From DAIDKA01 sp036521075 (lineage in GTDB: Bacteria > Pseudomonadota > Gammaproteobacteria > Steroidobacterales > Steroidobacteraceae), in NCBI GenBank assembly GCA_036521075.1, contig DATDIL010000147.1, positions 62,001 through 126,000 on the forward strand: 64,000 bases of DNA, given 5' to 3'. The position numbers and the translations under genes were made by a program. Below the pieces are notes generated by a model, which was given only the letters and a program-made list of their open reading frames with translations, made no database searches and was not told the DNA's origin. Numbering within the stretch: the stretch's first letter is position 1; every line of letters begins with the position of its first letter. Positions 26,162-35,367 of the stretch are shown here, piece after piece.

Positions 26162-27880
26162 ATGAAGTTTTGTGTTTGGGCACCGCTTGCCAACAAGTCC
26201 GTCGAACTGGTTTGCGCAGATCAACGATTCGCGATGTCCGCGGATACGGCCGGCTATTGGCGGGTGGAATGCGATCCGGCCGGAATCGCGGCCGGCTACC
26301 GTTACTCGGTTGATGGATCCCCTCCCGTCCCCGATCCCAGATCCGCTTGGCAGCCAGATGGGGTGCATGGCGCCTCATACGTAGTCGATGCCGACGCCCT
26401 GAGGGCAATCAGTCGAAGTGCCTTCCAGCAACAGCCATTGGCGAAGGCGATTATTTATGAGCTGCACATCGGCACCTTCACGCCCCAGGGAACCTATGCC
26501 GGCGCCACGCAGAAGCTCCCGCATCTGGTCGCCCTTGGCGTGACCCATGTCGAAGTGATGCCGCTTGCGAGCTTTCCGGGCCGGCACGGATGGGGTTATG
26601 ACGGTGTCTATCTCTTTGCGCCGCAACCCTCTTACGGAACTCCGGAAGATCTCGCCCGTTTCGTCGCGGCCTGCCATGCGCACGGCCTCGCCGTGCTGCT
26701 GGATGTGGTCTACAACCACCTCGGCCCGGATGGTAACTACTTGAATTACTACGCACCGTATTTCACCGACCTGGTCAAGACGGCTTGGGGCGATGCGATC
26801 AACTATGACGGCGCGCACAGTGATGGGGTCAGGCAGTTTGTTCTCGACAATGCGCGCATGTGGCTGGATGTCTACGGTTTCGACGGGCTGCGACTGGATG
26901 CCGTCGGCGCGATTTACAGTTTCGAGGCCGTGCACCTGCTGGAGGAACTGGCAAGCGCCGTGCACGCCTTCGCCGCCGCCAGCCACCGCAAGGTCGTCCT
27001 GATTGCCGAAAGCGACCTCAATGATCCCCGGCTCGTGTATCCCCCACAACGCGGCGGCTTCGGCCTGGATGCGCACTGGGCCGACGATTTCCACCACGCG
27101 CTGCACAGCGAGATGACCGGTGAGACGGTGGGCTACTACATGGACTTCAACGGTATCGAAGACCTGGCGCGGGTCCTGCGGGATGGTTACGTCTATCAGG
27201 GCCAGTATTCGATCCATCGCAAGCGCCGCCATGGACGCAGCCCGGACGCAGTCAGGCCCGATCAGCTGATTGTGAACTCCCAGAATCATGATCAGGTCGG
27301 CAATCGCGCCAAGGGTGAGCGATTGAGCATGCTGCTCACCCCCATACAACTGAAGGCCGTCGCGGCAGTGACCATTCTCTCGCCCTTCGTCCCCCTGCTC
27401 TTCCAGGGGGAAGAATGGGGCGCCCGCACGCCATTCTTCTACTTTACGGACCACCAGAACCAGGAACTCGGAACGCTCGTGGCAGAAGGACGGCGACAGG
27501 AATTTGCGACCTTCGGTTGGGCAAACGAGGTACCCAACCCACAGTTGCCGCAGACTTTCGCGGCCTCGCGACTGGCCTGGGATGAGATCAGTCGCCCCCC
27601 CCATCGGGATCTGCTTGCGTGGTATCGGCAGGTCATTGCCCTGCGGGCCAGCGATCGGCATCCGCTGCCGTTACCCGTAAATGTCGTCCATGACGCGACT
27701 GAGCGCTGGCTGTGGTTCGTGCGGGGCGATCTGTGCATCGTGGTCAACTTCGCTTCCCGAGCGCTCACCATCGCGATGCCGCCGGGCCGCTGGACCTTGT
27801 TGCTGACCTCGGCGTCCGAAAATTCGAGTGCTGCGACCCTCAGCGCGTTTGAAACACGAATATACCGGCGCCAGCAGTAG
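26162..27880 (+). CDS. treZ: Malto-oligosyltrehalose trehalohydrolase
   Basis: The 572-residue GH13 enzyme begins with KFCVWAPLANKSVELV, the N-terminal beta module of TreZ, then GWGYDGVYLFAPQPSYG, the nucleophile region FDGLRLDAVGAIYSF, the acid Glu in LIAESDLNDPR and the NSQNHDQVGNRAKGER block, all typical of TreZ. It releases free trehalose from maltooligosyl-trehalose. The genes treY and glgX lie convergently downstream on the other strand (13 bases between stops), so the TreYZ route from glycogen/maltodextrin to trehalose is complete here. CAGGACGC precedes the ATG. Confidence 0.93.
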   Translation: MKFCVWAPLANKSVELVCADQRFAMSADTAGYWRVECDPAGIAAGYRYSVDGSPPVPDPRSAWQPDGVHGASYVVDADALRAISRSAFQQQPLAKAIIYELHIGTFTPQGTYAGATQKLPHLVALGVTHVEVMPLASFPGRHGWGYDGVYLFAPQPSYGTPEDLARFVAACHAHGLAVLLDVVYNHLGPDGNYLNYYAPYFTDLVKTAWGDAINYDGAHSDGVRQFVLDNARMWLDVYGFDGLRLDAVGAIYSFEAVHLLEELASAVHAFAAASHRKVVLIAESDLNDPRLVYPPQRGGFGLDAHWADDFHHALHSEMTGETVGYYMDFNGIEDLARVLRDGYVYQGQYSIHRKRRHGRSPDAVRPDQLIVNSQNHDQVGNRAKGERLSMLLTPIQLKAVAAVTILSPFVPLLFQGEEWGARTPFFYFTDHQNQELGTLVAEGRRQEFATFGWANEVPNPQLPQTFAASRLAWDEISRPPHRDLLAWYRQVIALRASDRHPLPLPVNVVHDATERWLWFVRGDLCIVVNFASRALTIAMPPGRWTLLLTSASENSSAATLSAFETRIYRRQQ

Positions 27881-27892
27881 CGAGCGCTCGTG

Positions 27893-30496
27893 TCACGCCG
27901 GCTTCTTGCGCAGCAGCGCGACCGGAAAGCTGCCGAACAGCTCCGTGGCAGTGACCGAGGCCGACACCGTTTCCATGGTGAAAATATTTTCCCAAGTACC
28001 GCTCGGCAGCGGCAGTCGCGTATCCTCCCACCGGTTTCCAATCGACAACATCAGTCGCGGCACCGCGGCGATAAGGTTGTCGCCGCGCCGAAACGCAAAT
28101 AGATTGCCCAGATGCGGTCCCTGCGCCACCAGCGGTTGATAGCGACTGCCTTCGGAGAATTCCTCGGGCTGGGCAACGCGCAGGCTCAGCACCCGATCGA
28201 TCAACCAGAGCTTCGGCAGTCCCGAATCCCAGTCGGCCGTCGCCTCGGCGGCGCCCATCGAGCGGCAGCGGGTGAGCAATTGCATCCGTTGGGCATAGTC
28301 GACCGCACGCCGATTGTCCGGATCCACCAGGCTCAGATCCCACAGCTCCGTCCCCTGGTACAGGTCCGGCACCCCCGGAACGACCAGTTTGATCAGCGTC
28401 TGCGCAAGACTATTGATCCGTCCCGGCAGCACCAGCGGCTCGACGAACTCGATGAGACTCTTCAGAAAGTCCTCGTTTTGCAAGACGCGGTCGACGAATC
28501 CCTTGATGTTCTGCTCATAACCGACATTGGGCTCCTGCCAGGAAGTTCGCAATTTGGCCTCGCGGCACGCTTTGAGCATGTACTGCCAGCAACGCGCCGC
28601 ATCAATGGGCCACGCGCCCACGAGGGTCTGATAGAGCAGATATTCCGCGTGCCGATCCTGGGTCCGGTTGTTCCAGGCGCCCTCGTTCATGATCGACCAC
28701 TGCTGCAAAGCCTCGGCCCAGCGATCCGCGATTTCCGACAGCAGTGAAATTCGGGTGCGAACATCTTCACTGCGCTTGTTGTCATGCGTCGAGGTGGTCA
28801 GCTGGTTGCGCGGCCAGTGTTCACTTAAATACAGACAGTATTCATGAAACTTGTCGGAAGAAATGCCGATCAGGGAAGCCTGGGCGCCGACCTCGTTGCA
28901 TGACAGCAGACGGTCGAAACAATAAAACGTGGTGTCCTCGACGCCTTTCGCCATCACCGCCGGCGTCAGTTGCTGCCACGGCCCGACGAACGCAAACTGC
29001 GCTTCGCTGAGCTGCTCGCGGGTCAGGAACGCCAGAAGAAAATCGAATACGGCGGCATCGATGCCGGGGCGGGCAAAGCGGGCACTGCGTACCGCCTCGG
29101 CAATGACCGCCTTGTCGGCTTCGCTCAGGGCAGCGGCCGTGCGATACGTACGGTACACGCCCAGCGAGGCGGTTACCTGGGCCACCGCATCGTGAATCTG
29201 CTGGGGGCTCAGATCCCGCGTCAGGTAAGACTCGCGGGCAATTTTGACTGCCATTGCAGACAGGCGCTGGTGGTCGTACGCGAATGCGTGGCCCACTATG
29301 AAGTCCTTCTTTTCCCGGATCAGCGCACCCAGATCGACTGAATGACCGGTGAAGTCCGCATAGGTCGAGGTAAGCTTGTCGCTGTGCTGGTCGCTCATCC
29401 ACAGCCGATTGACCTTGGCGAGAAAATCATAGCCGACTGTTCCATCGATCGGCCAGTTCGGCAGGCGTTCCTCGTTATCGAGAATCTTTTCAACGTAAAT
29501 CCGCCCCTGCGGCAACAGTCGACGCAGGCGTTCGAGATACTCGAGAGGATCGCGCAGACCATCCGGATGATCGACGCGCAGGCCGTCGATTTCGCCCTGT
29601 TCAATCATCTTTCTGAGGCGATTGTGGATCGCCTTGAAGACTTCGGGCCGCTCGGTTGCGAGGCCAACCAGCGTCGACACGTCGAAGAAGCGCCGGTAAT
29701 TGACCAGTTCCCCGGCAAGTTTCCAGCTGTGCAAGGCGTAGTACTGGCTCTGGATCACGGCATTGAGGTTTTCCACATCGCCGTTGATCGCGTTGAGCCT
29801 CTCGGCCAGGGCACTCGGCGCCACGTCTTTCAGGATCGCGGCCGCATTTTGCACAGCCTGCTGGCAGGCCTGACGTTCAGAGGCGCCCGGCGCTTCGATC
29901 CTCGACAGCCGCTCCAGTTCAGCAAAACACTGCTCGGAGCGATTCAAGAGCCGTCCCCAGGAAACCGGTGACAACGGCCAGGTATTGTCGAAGTGCCGCA
30001 GACGCAGCTGTCCGTGCTGGCTCTCCAGTTTCAGCTCCCCTGCCACGAGTACCTCGCCATAGGAGCGGGCCAGGCTGCAGATATGCACGCAAAAGCGGTT
30101 CCCGGCCGGCTGCCGAATGTCGAAATATCGTGAATATTCGCTGTACGGCCCATGCGCCAGCACATCGTCCCACCATGGATTCTGCTCGGTAGCCGCCATG
30201 TGGTTTGGCACGATATCGAGCAGAATGCCCAGCGAGCATGCATGCGCGGCGGCCACGAAGTGCGTCCAAGCCTCATCGCCACCCAGGTCATGGCTGACAT
30301 GCCGCGGATCGATCACATCGTAGCCATGCCGGCTGCCCGCAGCCGCCTGCAGGCACGGGGAAAGGTAGACGTGGCTGATGCCCAAACTCGCCAGATACGG
30401 CAGCACTTTTTCCGCATCCGCCAGGGTGAAACCCCGATGCAGCTGCAAGCGGTAGGTGGCAACCCAGGACCGCGGGGAAGTCGAAACTACTGCCAT
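27893..30496 (-). CDS. treY: Malto-oligosyltrehalose synthase
   Basis: The 867-residue protein is a GH13 intramolecular transglucosylase. Diagnostic stretches are TYRLQLHRGFTLADAEKV..LASLGISHVYLSPCLQA at the N-terminus, DGLRVDHPDGLRDPLEYL with the nucleophile Asp, YVEKILDNEERLP with the acid Glu and STHDNKRSEDVR. It converts the reducing end of maltodextrins to an alpha,alpha-1,1 linkage. It starts 2 bases after the glgX stop, so the two are translated together. Length is in the range of the family, which is usually 720-870. Confidence 0.93.
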   Translation of the reverse strand: MAVVSTSPRSWVATYRLQLHRGFTLADAEKVLPYLASLGISHVYLSPCLQAAAGSRHGYDVIDPRHVSHDLGGDEAWTHFVAAAHACSLGILLDIVPNHMAATEQNPWWDDVLAHGPYSEYSRYFDIRQPAGNRFCVHICSLARSYGEVLVAGELKLESQHGQLRLRHFDNTWPLSPVSWGRLLNRSEQCFAELERLSRIEAPGASERQACQQAVQNAAAILKDVAPSALAERLNAINGDVENLNAVIQSQYYALHSWKLAGELVNYRRFFDVSTLVGLATERPEVFKAIHNRLRKMIEQGEIDGLRVDHPDGLRDPLEYLERLRRLLPQGRIYVEKILDNEERLPNWPIDGTVGYDFLAKVNRLWMSDQHSDKLTSTYADFTGHSVDLGALIREKKDFIVGHAFAYDHQRLSAMAVKIARESYLTRDLSPQQIHDAVAQVTASLGVYRTYRTAAALSEADKAVIAEAVRSARFARPGIDAAVFDFLLAFLTREQLSEAQFAFVGPWQQLTPAVMAKGVEDTTFYCFDRLLSCNEVGAQASLIGISSDKFHEYCLYLSEHWPRNQLTTSTHDNKRSEDVRTRISLLSEIADRWAEALQQWSIMNEGAWNNRTQDRHAEYLLYQTLVGAWPIDAARCWQYMLKACREAKLRTSWQEPNVGYEQNIKGFVDRVLQNEDFLKSLIEFVEPLVLPGRINSLAQTLIKLVVPGVPDLYQGTELWDLSLVDPDNRRAVDYAQRMQLLTRCRSMGAAEATADWDSGLPKLWLIDRVLSLRVAQPEEFSEGSRYQPLVAQGPHLGNLFAFRRGDNLIAAVPRLMLSIGNRWEDTRLPLPSGTWENIFTMETVSASVTATELFGSFPVALLRKKPA

Positions 30497-30498
30497 GA

Positions 30499-32622
30499 CT
30501 AGTTGGCCCGTACGAATAGCACCAGGGATCGACCCGTCACGCCATACACGTCACCGGTCTTGCCCCTGTAGGGTACATCTTCGTTCGTCACGTGAGTATC
30601 CACAACCCGGTCCCAGGCCTGCCCGTCGGGATATTCCGGGAGTGTGAAATTGACCAGGTCATGGTGCGAATTGAGGACCATCAGCATGGTCGCCTCCGTG
30701 CCGCGCTGGCGCACCCCTGTAGGGCGGGCGCGTCCGTCCATCAGCATGCCGAAGCACTTCATCAACTCATCGCCCCACTCCTCGCCGGTCATCTCCCGCC
30801 CGTTGGCGTTGATCCACATGAGATCTTTGATCTCAAGCTCTTCATCGTAGGCACCGGTCAAGAAGCGATTGCGACGCAGAATCGGATATTTTGCGCGTAG
30901 CCCACATAGCAGCTGCACGAACTGCCGCAACGATTCGCCCTTCTCGGCCAGATTCCAGTTGATCCAGCTGATCTGATTGTCCTGGCAGTAGGCGTTGTTG
31001 TTGCCGTCTTGTGTTCGCGCAAACTCATCGCCCGCCACAAACATCGGGGTGCCCTGCGAGAGCAGCAGCGTGGCCAGCATATTGCGCATCTGCTGCGCAC
31101 GCAGCGCGTTGATCTCAGGATCCTCCGTGGGCCCTTCGGCGCCGCAATTCCAGGATCGGTTGTCACTGCTGCCGTCGCGGTTATCCTCACCATTGGCTTC
31201 ATTGTGCTTGTCGTTGTACGACACAATATCGTTCAGGGTGAATCCGTCATGTGCAGTCACGAAGTTGACGCACGCCGAGGGCCTGCGACCCAGACGATTG
31301 AAAAGATCCGCCGAGGCGCACAGGCGTTGCGCCACCACGCGCGCGGAGGCATCGCCCTTCCAGTAACTGCGCACTTCGTCGCGGTAGCGGTCATTCCACT
31401 CCGCCCAGCCCGGCGGGAACTGTCCGACCTGATACCCGCCCGGACCGCAATCCCAGGGTTCTGCAATGAGCTTGACGGTGCGCAGCACCGGATCCTGATG
31501 GCAGGCCTTCAGAAAGCCGCTTTGACTGTCAAAACCATCAGGCTCGCGGGCAAGAATGGTGCCGAGGTCAAAACGAAATCCATCGATATGCAGTTCATTG
31601 ACCCAATAGCGCAGGCTGTCGGTGACCATTTCAATGACATTCGGATGGGACAGATTCACCGTATTGCCGGTGCCCGTGTCATTGATGTAATAGCGCTTCT
31701 CGGGGAGCAGCCGGTAGTAGGAGGCGTTGTCGATGCCCTTGAAAGACAGCGTAGGGCCGCGCTCATTGCCTTCGGCCGTATGGTTGTACACCACATCGAG
31801 TACGACCTCGAGGCCGGCCTCATGGAAGCTGGCGACCATCTCCTTGAATTCGCGCAGGCACTGTTCAGGTTCCGATGCATACCGGGGGTCGGGCGCAAAG
31901 AAACCGATGCTGTTGTATCCCCAATAGTTGGTCAGTCCTTTTTCAAGCAGGTGATTGTCATTGATGAAGGTATGGATCGGCAACAGTTCGATCGTGGTCA
32001 CCCCAAGCGACCTGACGTACTCGACGACCTGTTTGGTTCCCATCCCCGCGAAGGTGCCGCGCTGTTTCTCAGGCACGGCAGGATGCAATTTGGTAAAGCC
32101 CCTGACATGGGTCTCATAGATGATGGTCCGATCCCACGGGACCCCTCTCTTGCGCGGCTGCCCCTTCCAATCGAAGTCCGGATCAACCACCACGCATTTC
32201 GGCATGAACGCGGCACTGTCGCGCGTATCGAAGCTCAGGTCCTCATCCTTGTCGCCGATGGTATAGCCAAACACTTCCGGCGCCCATTGAAGTGCGCCCG
32301 TGTGACCGCGCGCGTACGGATCGAGCACCAGCTTGTTGGGATTGAAGCGATGCCCCGCGAGGGGCTCATACGGCCCATGGACACGCATCCCGTATACGGA
32401 GCCGGGATGCACATCCGGAATATATCCATGCCAGATCTGGTCGGTGTATTCGGGCAGCGCCAGCCGTTCCTGCTCGGTGCCGCCCGCCGCGTCAAACAGA
32501 CATACCTCAACCTTGGTCGCATTGGCCGAATAGAGGGTGAAGTTTGTGCCCTTGCCGTCCCAGATCGCCCCATGAGCCTGGGAGTTACCTTCACGAACAC
32601 GGGATTTACCGGACGGGGCCAT
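30499..32622 (-). CDS. glgX: Glycogen debranching enzyme (GlgX/TreX)
   Basis: The GH13 isoamylase-type enzyme shows the N-terminal CBM48 (GAIWDGKGTNFTLYSANATKVEV), VYNHTAEGNERGPTLSFKGIDN, nucleophile region HIDGFRFDLGTILARE, acid Glu in LIAEPWDCGPGGYQVG and NFVTAHDGFTLNDIVSYNDKHN. It hydrolyses alpha-1,6 branches in glycogen and supplies linear chains to TreY. I prefer ATG 32622 (AGGA 9 bases upstream), giving 707 residues; a GTG 24 bases earlier is possible. treY follows 2 bases downstream, which supports the use of the products for trehalose. Confidence 0.92.
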   Translation of the reverse strand: MAPSGKSRVREGNSQAHGAIWDGKGTNFTLYSANATKVEVCLFDAAGGTEQERLALPEYTDQIWHGYIPDVHPGSVYGMRVHGPYEPLAGHRFNPNKLVLDPYARGHTGALQWAPEVFGYTIGDKDEDLSFDTRDSAAFMPKCVVVDPDFDWKGQPRKRGVPWDRTIIYETHVRGFTKLHPAVPEKQRGTFAGMGTKQVVEYVRSLGVTTIELLPIHTFINDNHLLEKGLTNYWGYNSIGFFAPDPRYASEPEQCLREFKEMVASFHEAGLEVVLDVVYNHTAEGNERGPTLSFKGIDNASYYRLLPEKRYYINDTGTGNTVNLSHPNVIEMVTDSLRYWVNELHIDGFRFDLGTILAREPDGFDSQSGFLKACHQDPVLRTVKLIAEPWDCGPGGYQVGQFPPGWAEWNDRYRDEVRSYWKGDASARVVAQRLCASADLFNRLGRRPSACVNFVTAHDGFTLNDIVSYNDKHNEANGEDNRDGSSDNRSWNCGAEGPTEDPEINALRAQQMRNMLATLLLSQGTPMFVAGDEFARTQDGNNNAYCQDNQISWINWNLAEKGESLRQFVQLLCGLRAKYPILRRNRFLTGAYDEELEIKDLMWINANGREMTGEEWGDELMKCFGMLMDGRARPTGVRQRGTEATMLMVLNSHHDLVNFTLPEYPDGQAWDRVVDTHVTNEDVPYRGKTGDVYGVTGRSLVLFVRAN

Positions 32623-32757
32623 ATATCGCGTCCTACCGGTCGGCACCCCTCCCAGCGGGGCGCCGACCTTGCCAGAACCCTAAGCGGATTCCGGTACCGA
32701 CGAGTGAACCCAAGCGGTTCAAACCTCGGCTGCCAACTTCACGATCGCGCTTGGAAA

Positions 32758-32940
32758 TCAGCGGCAATGATCATCATGCTCACCGCAGGTGACCCAGGCA
32801 TGCTCGTGCCAATAGCGGTGGTGATCACGATCGTAATATCCCTCGCGGTAACCGCCCGGCCCCGCCACGACGCATCCGGCATTTATGGCGGCAAGGGCGA
32901 GCATCAGGCTGCCGATTACAATTCGCGTTGCGTCTTTCAT
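32758..32940 (-). CDS. Small lipoprotein
   Basis: A 60-residue product starts at ATG 32940, with TAGGAAA about 5 bases upstream. It has a signal peptide ending in a lipobox (LAAINAGC), so it is probably a lipoprotein, followed by a mature part rich in His, Tyr and Asp (YYDRDHHRYWHEHAW and CGEHDDHCR). The histidine-rich tail might bind a metal (inference). The longer frame to 33045 is not preferred because it would precede the good ribosome site. No family is recognised. Confidence 0.55.
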   Translation of the reverse strand: MKDATRIVIGSLMLALAAINAGCVVAGPGGYREGYYDRDHHRYWHEHAWVTCGEHDDHCR

Positions 32941-33121
32941 GAGGTTTCCTAAATAGCGTGTGATTTGATCCCGATGGGGCATTGTGCAGCGACAGCCAAG
33001 CCGATGCTGCAAGGCTTGCGCCGATAAATCGCGCAGAATTGCCACCCGTGCGTGTAGGAATCCTTACCGCCGTGTAGGCGTTGGTGCATCCGTGCGCACG
33101 TTTGGTGCGTATTGCATCGAC

Positions 33122-35272
33122 ATGACGCCATTGAAACTGCGCCGACACCGCGCTGTCATCGCAATGGCGCTGACCCTCGGACTCAGCGTCGACGTCCAGG
33201 CCGATGAAGATGCTGACCTGCTGCAGACGGTGACGGTGACGGCGACTGGCGTCAGCAACATGATTGCAGCCTCCAGTGGCGATGTGAGCCATGAACAACT
33301 CGCCGACCAGCCGCTGCTCAGAGCCGGTGCCCTCCTGGAAAACGTTCCCGGCCTTATCGTCACCCAGCATTCCGGCGAGGGCAAGGCCAACCAGTACTTC
33401 CTGCGCGCCTTCAATCTCGATCACGGCACGGATCTGGCGACCGAGGTCGACGATATGCCCGTCAATCTGCCCACACACGCGCATGGTCAGGGCTATTCCG
33501 ACCTGAATTTCCTGATCCCGGAGCTGGTGAGCGACCTGCACTACAAGAAAGGGCCTTACTACGCCGACGAGGGTGACTTTGCAACGGCCGGCGCCGTGCG
33601 CATGAGCCTTGTGGATCAGGCCGCGCCGAGCGCGAGCCTGGGGTTCGGCCAGGACGGCTACCGGCGTGCGCTGCTGATGGGATCGACGGCACTGGGCAGC
33701 GGCACCTTGCTTGCGGCGGGCGAGCTGTATCGCAATGACGGCCCGTTCGATGTGCCGGATGACTACAACCGCCTCAATGAAGTTCTACGCTACCGGCAAG
33801 GCAGCGATCGGGACTCTTGGACCGTGACCGCCATGGGCTATGCGGGACGTTGGAGCTCAACGGACCAGGTACCACAACGGGCCATCGCGGCCGGCTTGAT
33901 TGATCGCTATGGCAGTCTCAACCCCACCGACGGGGGCGTGACCGCCCGCTACAGCCTCTCATTCAACTGGATACGGCGGGACGATGGCGGCCAGGATCAG
34001 CTGTCGGCTTACGTGATTCGCTACCGGCTGGACCTGTGGTCCACCTTTACCTACTACCTGGTCGATCCGCTGAATGGCGATCAGATGCTGCAACATGACG
34101 ATCGCGTCGTCTTTGGTCTGAAGGGTTCCAAGACCTGGGACGGGCAGCTTGCGGGAATGCCCATGGCAAATGTTGTCGGCCTTCAGGCCCGTCTTGACGA
34201 CATCCGCGACGTGGGGATCTTCCACACCGACCAGCGGCGCCTGCTGGATGCGGTACAGAATGCGGGGGTGAGCGAGGCGGCCACCGCGGTTTACTTCGAG
34301 AACAGTCTGCAGTGGCTGCGCCAGGTACACACCATCCTCGGCGCGCGTGATGACCTCTTCGATTTCAAGGTCCGCGACAAGATGCAAACGGCTGCCGGGG
34401 CATGTGACATCACCACCGATCCGTTGGGCTGCGACACGGGCAACCGCCACGCCGCCATCCTGAGCCCGAAACTGGGAATCGTGCTCGGACCGTGGGCCGC
34501 GACGCAGTTTTTCGTCAGCCTCGGGAGCGGTTATCACAGCAACGATGCACGCGGCGTAACCCGCAGCGGCCAAAATCCGGAGGACTTGCCGGTGACGCCC
34601 CTCACGCGCGCCAACAGTGCCGAGATCGGCGTTTCCTCGCAGCGGGTCCCGGACTGGAGAGCGTCCCTGGATGTGTTCGCGCTGAGACTCAAGTCCGAGC
34701 TGGTTTTTGATGGTGATGCCGGCGTGACCTCGCCCAGCGGCGCCACCACCCGCACCGGTGTCGAATGGAGCAACAGCTATCGCATCAGCCCCTGGCTCTC
34801 GGCGGACTTCAACGCCGCCCTTTCCCGCGCTCGATTTGATCAGAACACCCCGCCCGATGACCTGGGATGTGGCGATGCGGCAGCGAGTCATCCGTGTCTA
34901 CAGCCCATTGCCAGCACCGGGCGCTACATCCCCAACAGTCCTACCAATGTCATTGACGCGGGGCTGACCGCGCAGCGCCCCGCCGGCTGGTTCGGTGCAC
35001 TGCGGGCCCGTCACTTCGGCGAGTCGCCGCTGGTGGAAGACAACAGCGCCAGATCACCGCCGTACACGACGATTGATGCGCAGGTGGGATTCAGGGCCGC
35101 CTCGCATTGGCTGGTGGCGCTGGATGCGTTCAACCTCTTCAACTCGCGCTGGAACGACATCGAGTACTACTACGTGTCGCGACTGCAGAATGAAAGCGCT
35201 CCCGCCGCTGACTATGTGGTGCACCCCGGCATTCCCCGGACACTTCGGATCAAGCTTCAGTTCCGCATGTAA
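33122..35272 (+). CDS. TonB-dependent receptor
   Basis: The protein (716 residues from ATG 33122) has a signal peptide (AVIAMALTLGLSVDVQA), TonB box-like LLQTVTVTATG, plug motifs (LLRAGALLENVPGLIVTQHSGEGKANQYFLRAFNLDHGTD split over residues about 60-110) and a barrel that ends in RIKLQFRM. It is a shorter barrel than the receptor at 4215 and belongs to a different branch. It precedes DUF4331, TPR and HupE/UreJ genes on the same strand with a 95-base gap, a gene set that occurs together in other proteobacteria; the ligand may be a metal complex or cofactor (inference). A longer frame from 32984 was rejected. Confidence 0.9.
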   Translation: MTPLKLRRHRAVIAMALTLGLSVDVQADEDADLLQTVTVTATGVSNMIAASSGDVSHEQLADQPLLRAGALLENVPGLIVTQHSGEGKANQYFLRAFNLDHGTDLATEVDDMPVNLPTHAHGQGYSDLNFLIPELVSDLHYKKGPYYADEGDFATAGAVRMSLVDQAAPSASLGFGQDGYRRALLMGSTALGSGTLLAAGELYRNDGPFDVPDDYNRLNEVLRYRQGSDRDSWTVTAMGYAGRWSSTDQVPQRAIAAGLIDRYGSLNPTDGGVTARYSLSFNWIRRDDGGQDQLSAYVIRYRLDLWSTFTYYLVDPLNGDQMLQHDDRVVFGLKGSKTWDGQLAGMPMANVVGLQARLDDIRDVGIFHTDQRRLLDAVQNAGVSEAATAVYFENSLQWLRQVHTILGARDDLFDFKVRDKMQTAAGACDITTDPLGCDTGNRHAAILSPKLGIVLGPWAATQFFVSLGSGYHSNDARGVTRSGQNPEDLPVTPLTRANSAEIGVSSQRVPDWRASLDVFALRLKSELVFDGDAGVTSPSGATTRTGVEWSNSYRISPWLSADFNAALSRARFDQNTPPDDLGCGDAAASHPCLQPIASTGRYIPNSPTNVIDAGLTAQRPAGWFGALRARHFGESPLVEDNSARSPPYTTIDAQVGFRAASHWLVALDAFNLFNSRWNDIEYYYVSRLQNESAPAADYVVHPGIPRTLRIKLQFRM

Positions 35273-35367
35273 CGGTTGTATCAAACTTTTTCATATCCCC
35301 TGCATCCGCAATTTCGGCCGCACCGTAGATATGTTGCAAGCCACCACCATCCAGGGGATCACGCTCT

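Noticed and set aside
31009..32952. Long open frame on the plus strand, 647 codons
   Set aside because: It lies antisense to glgX, which has full GH13 motifs; this is a high-GC shadow frame.
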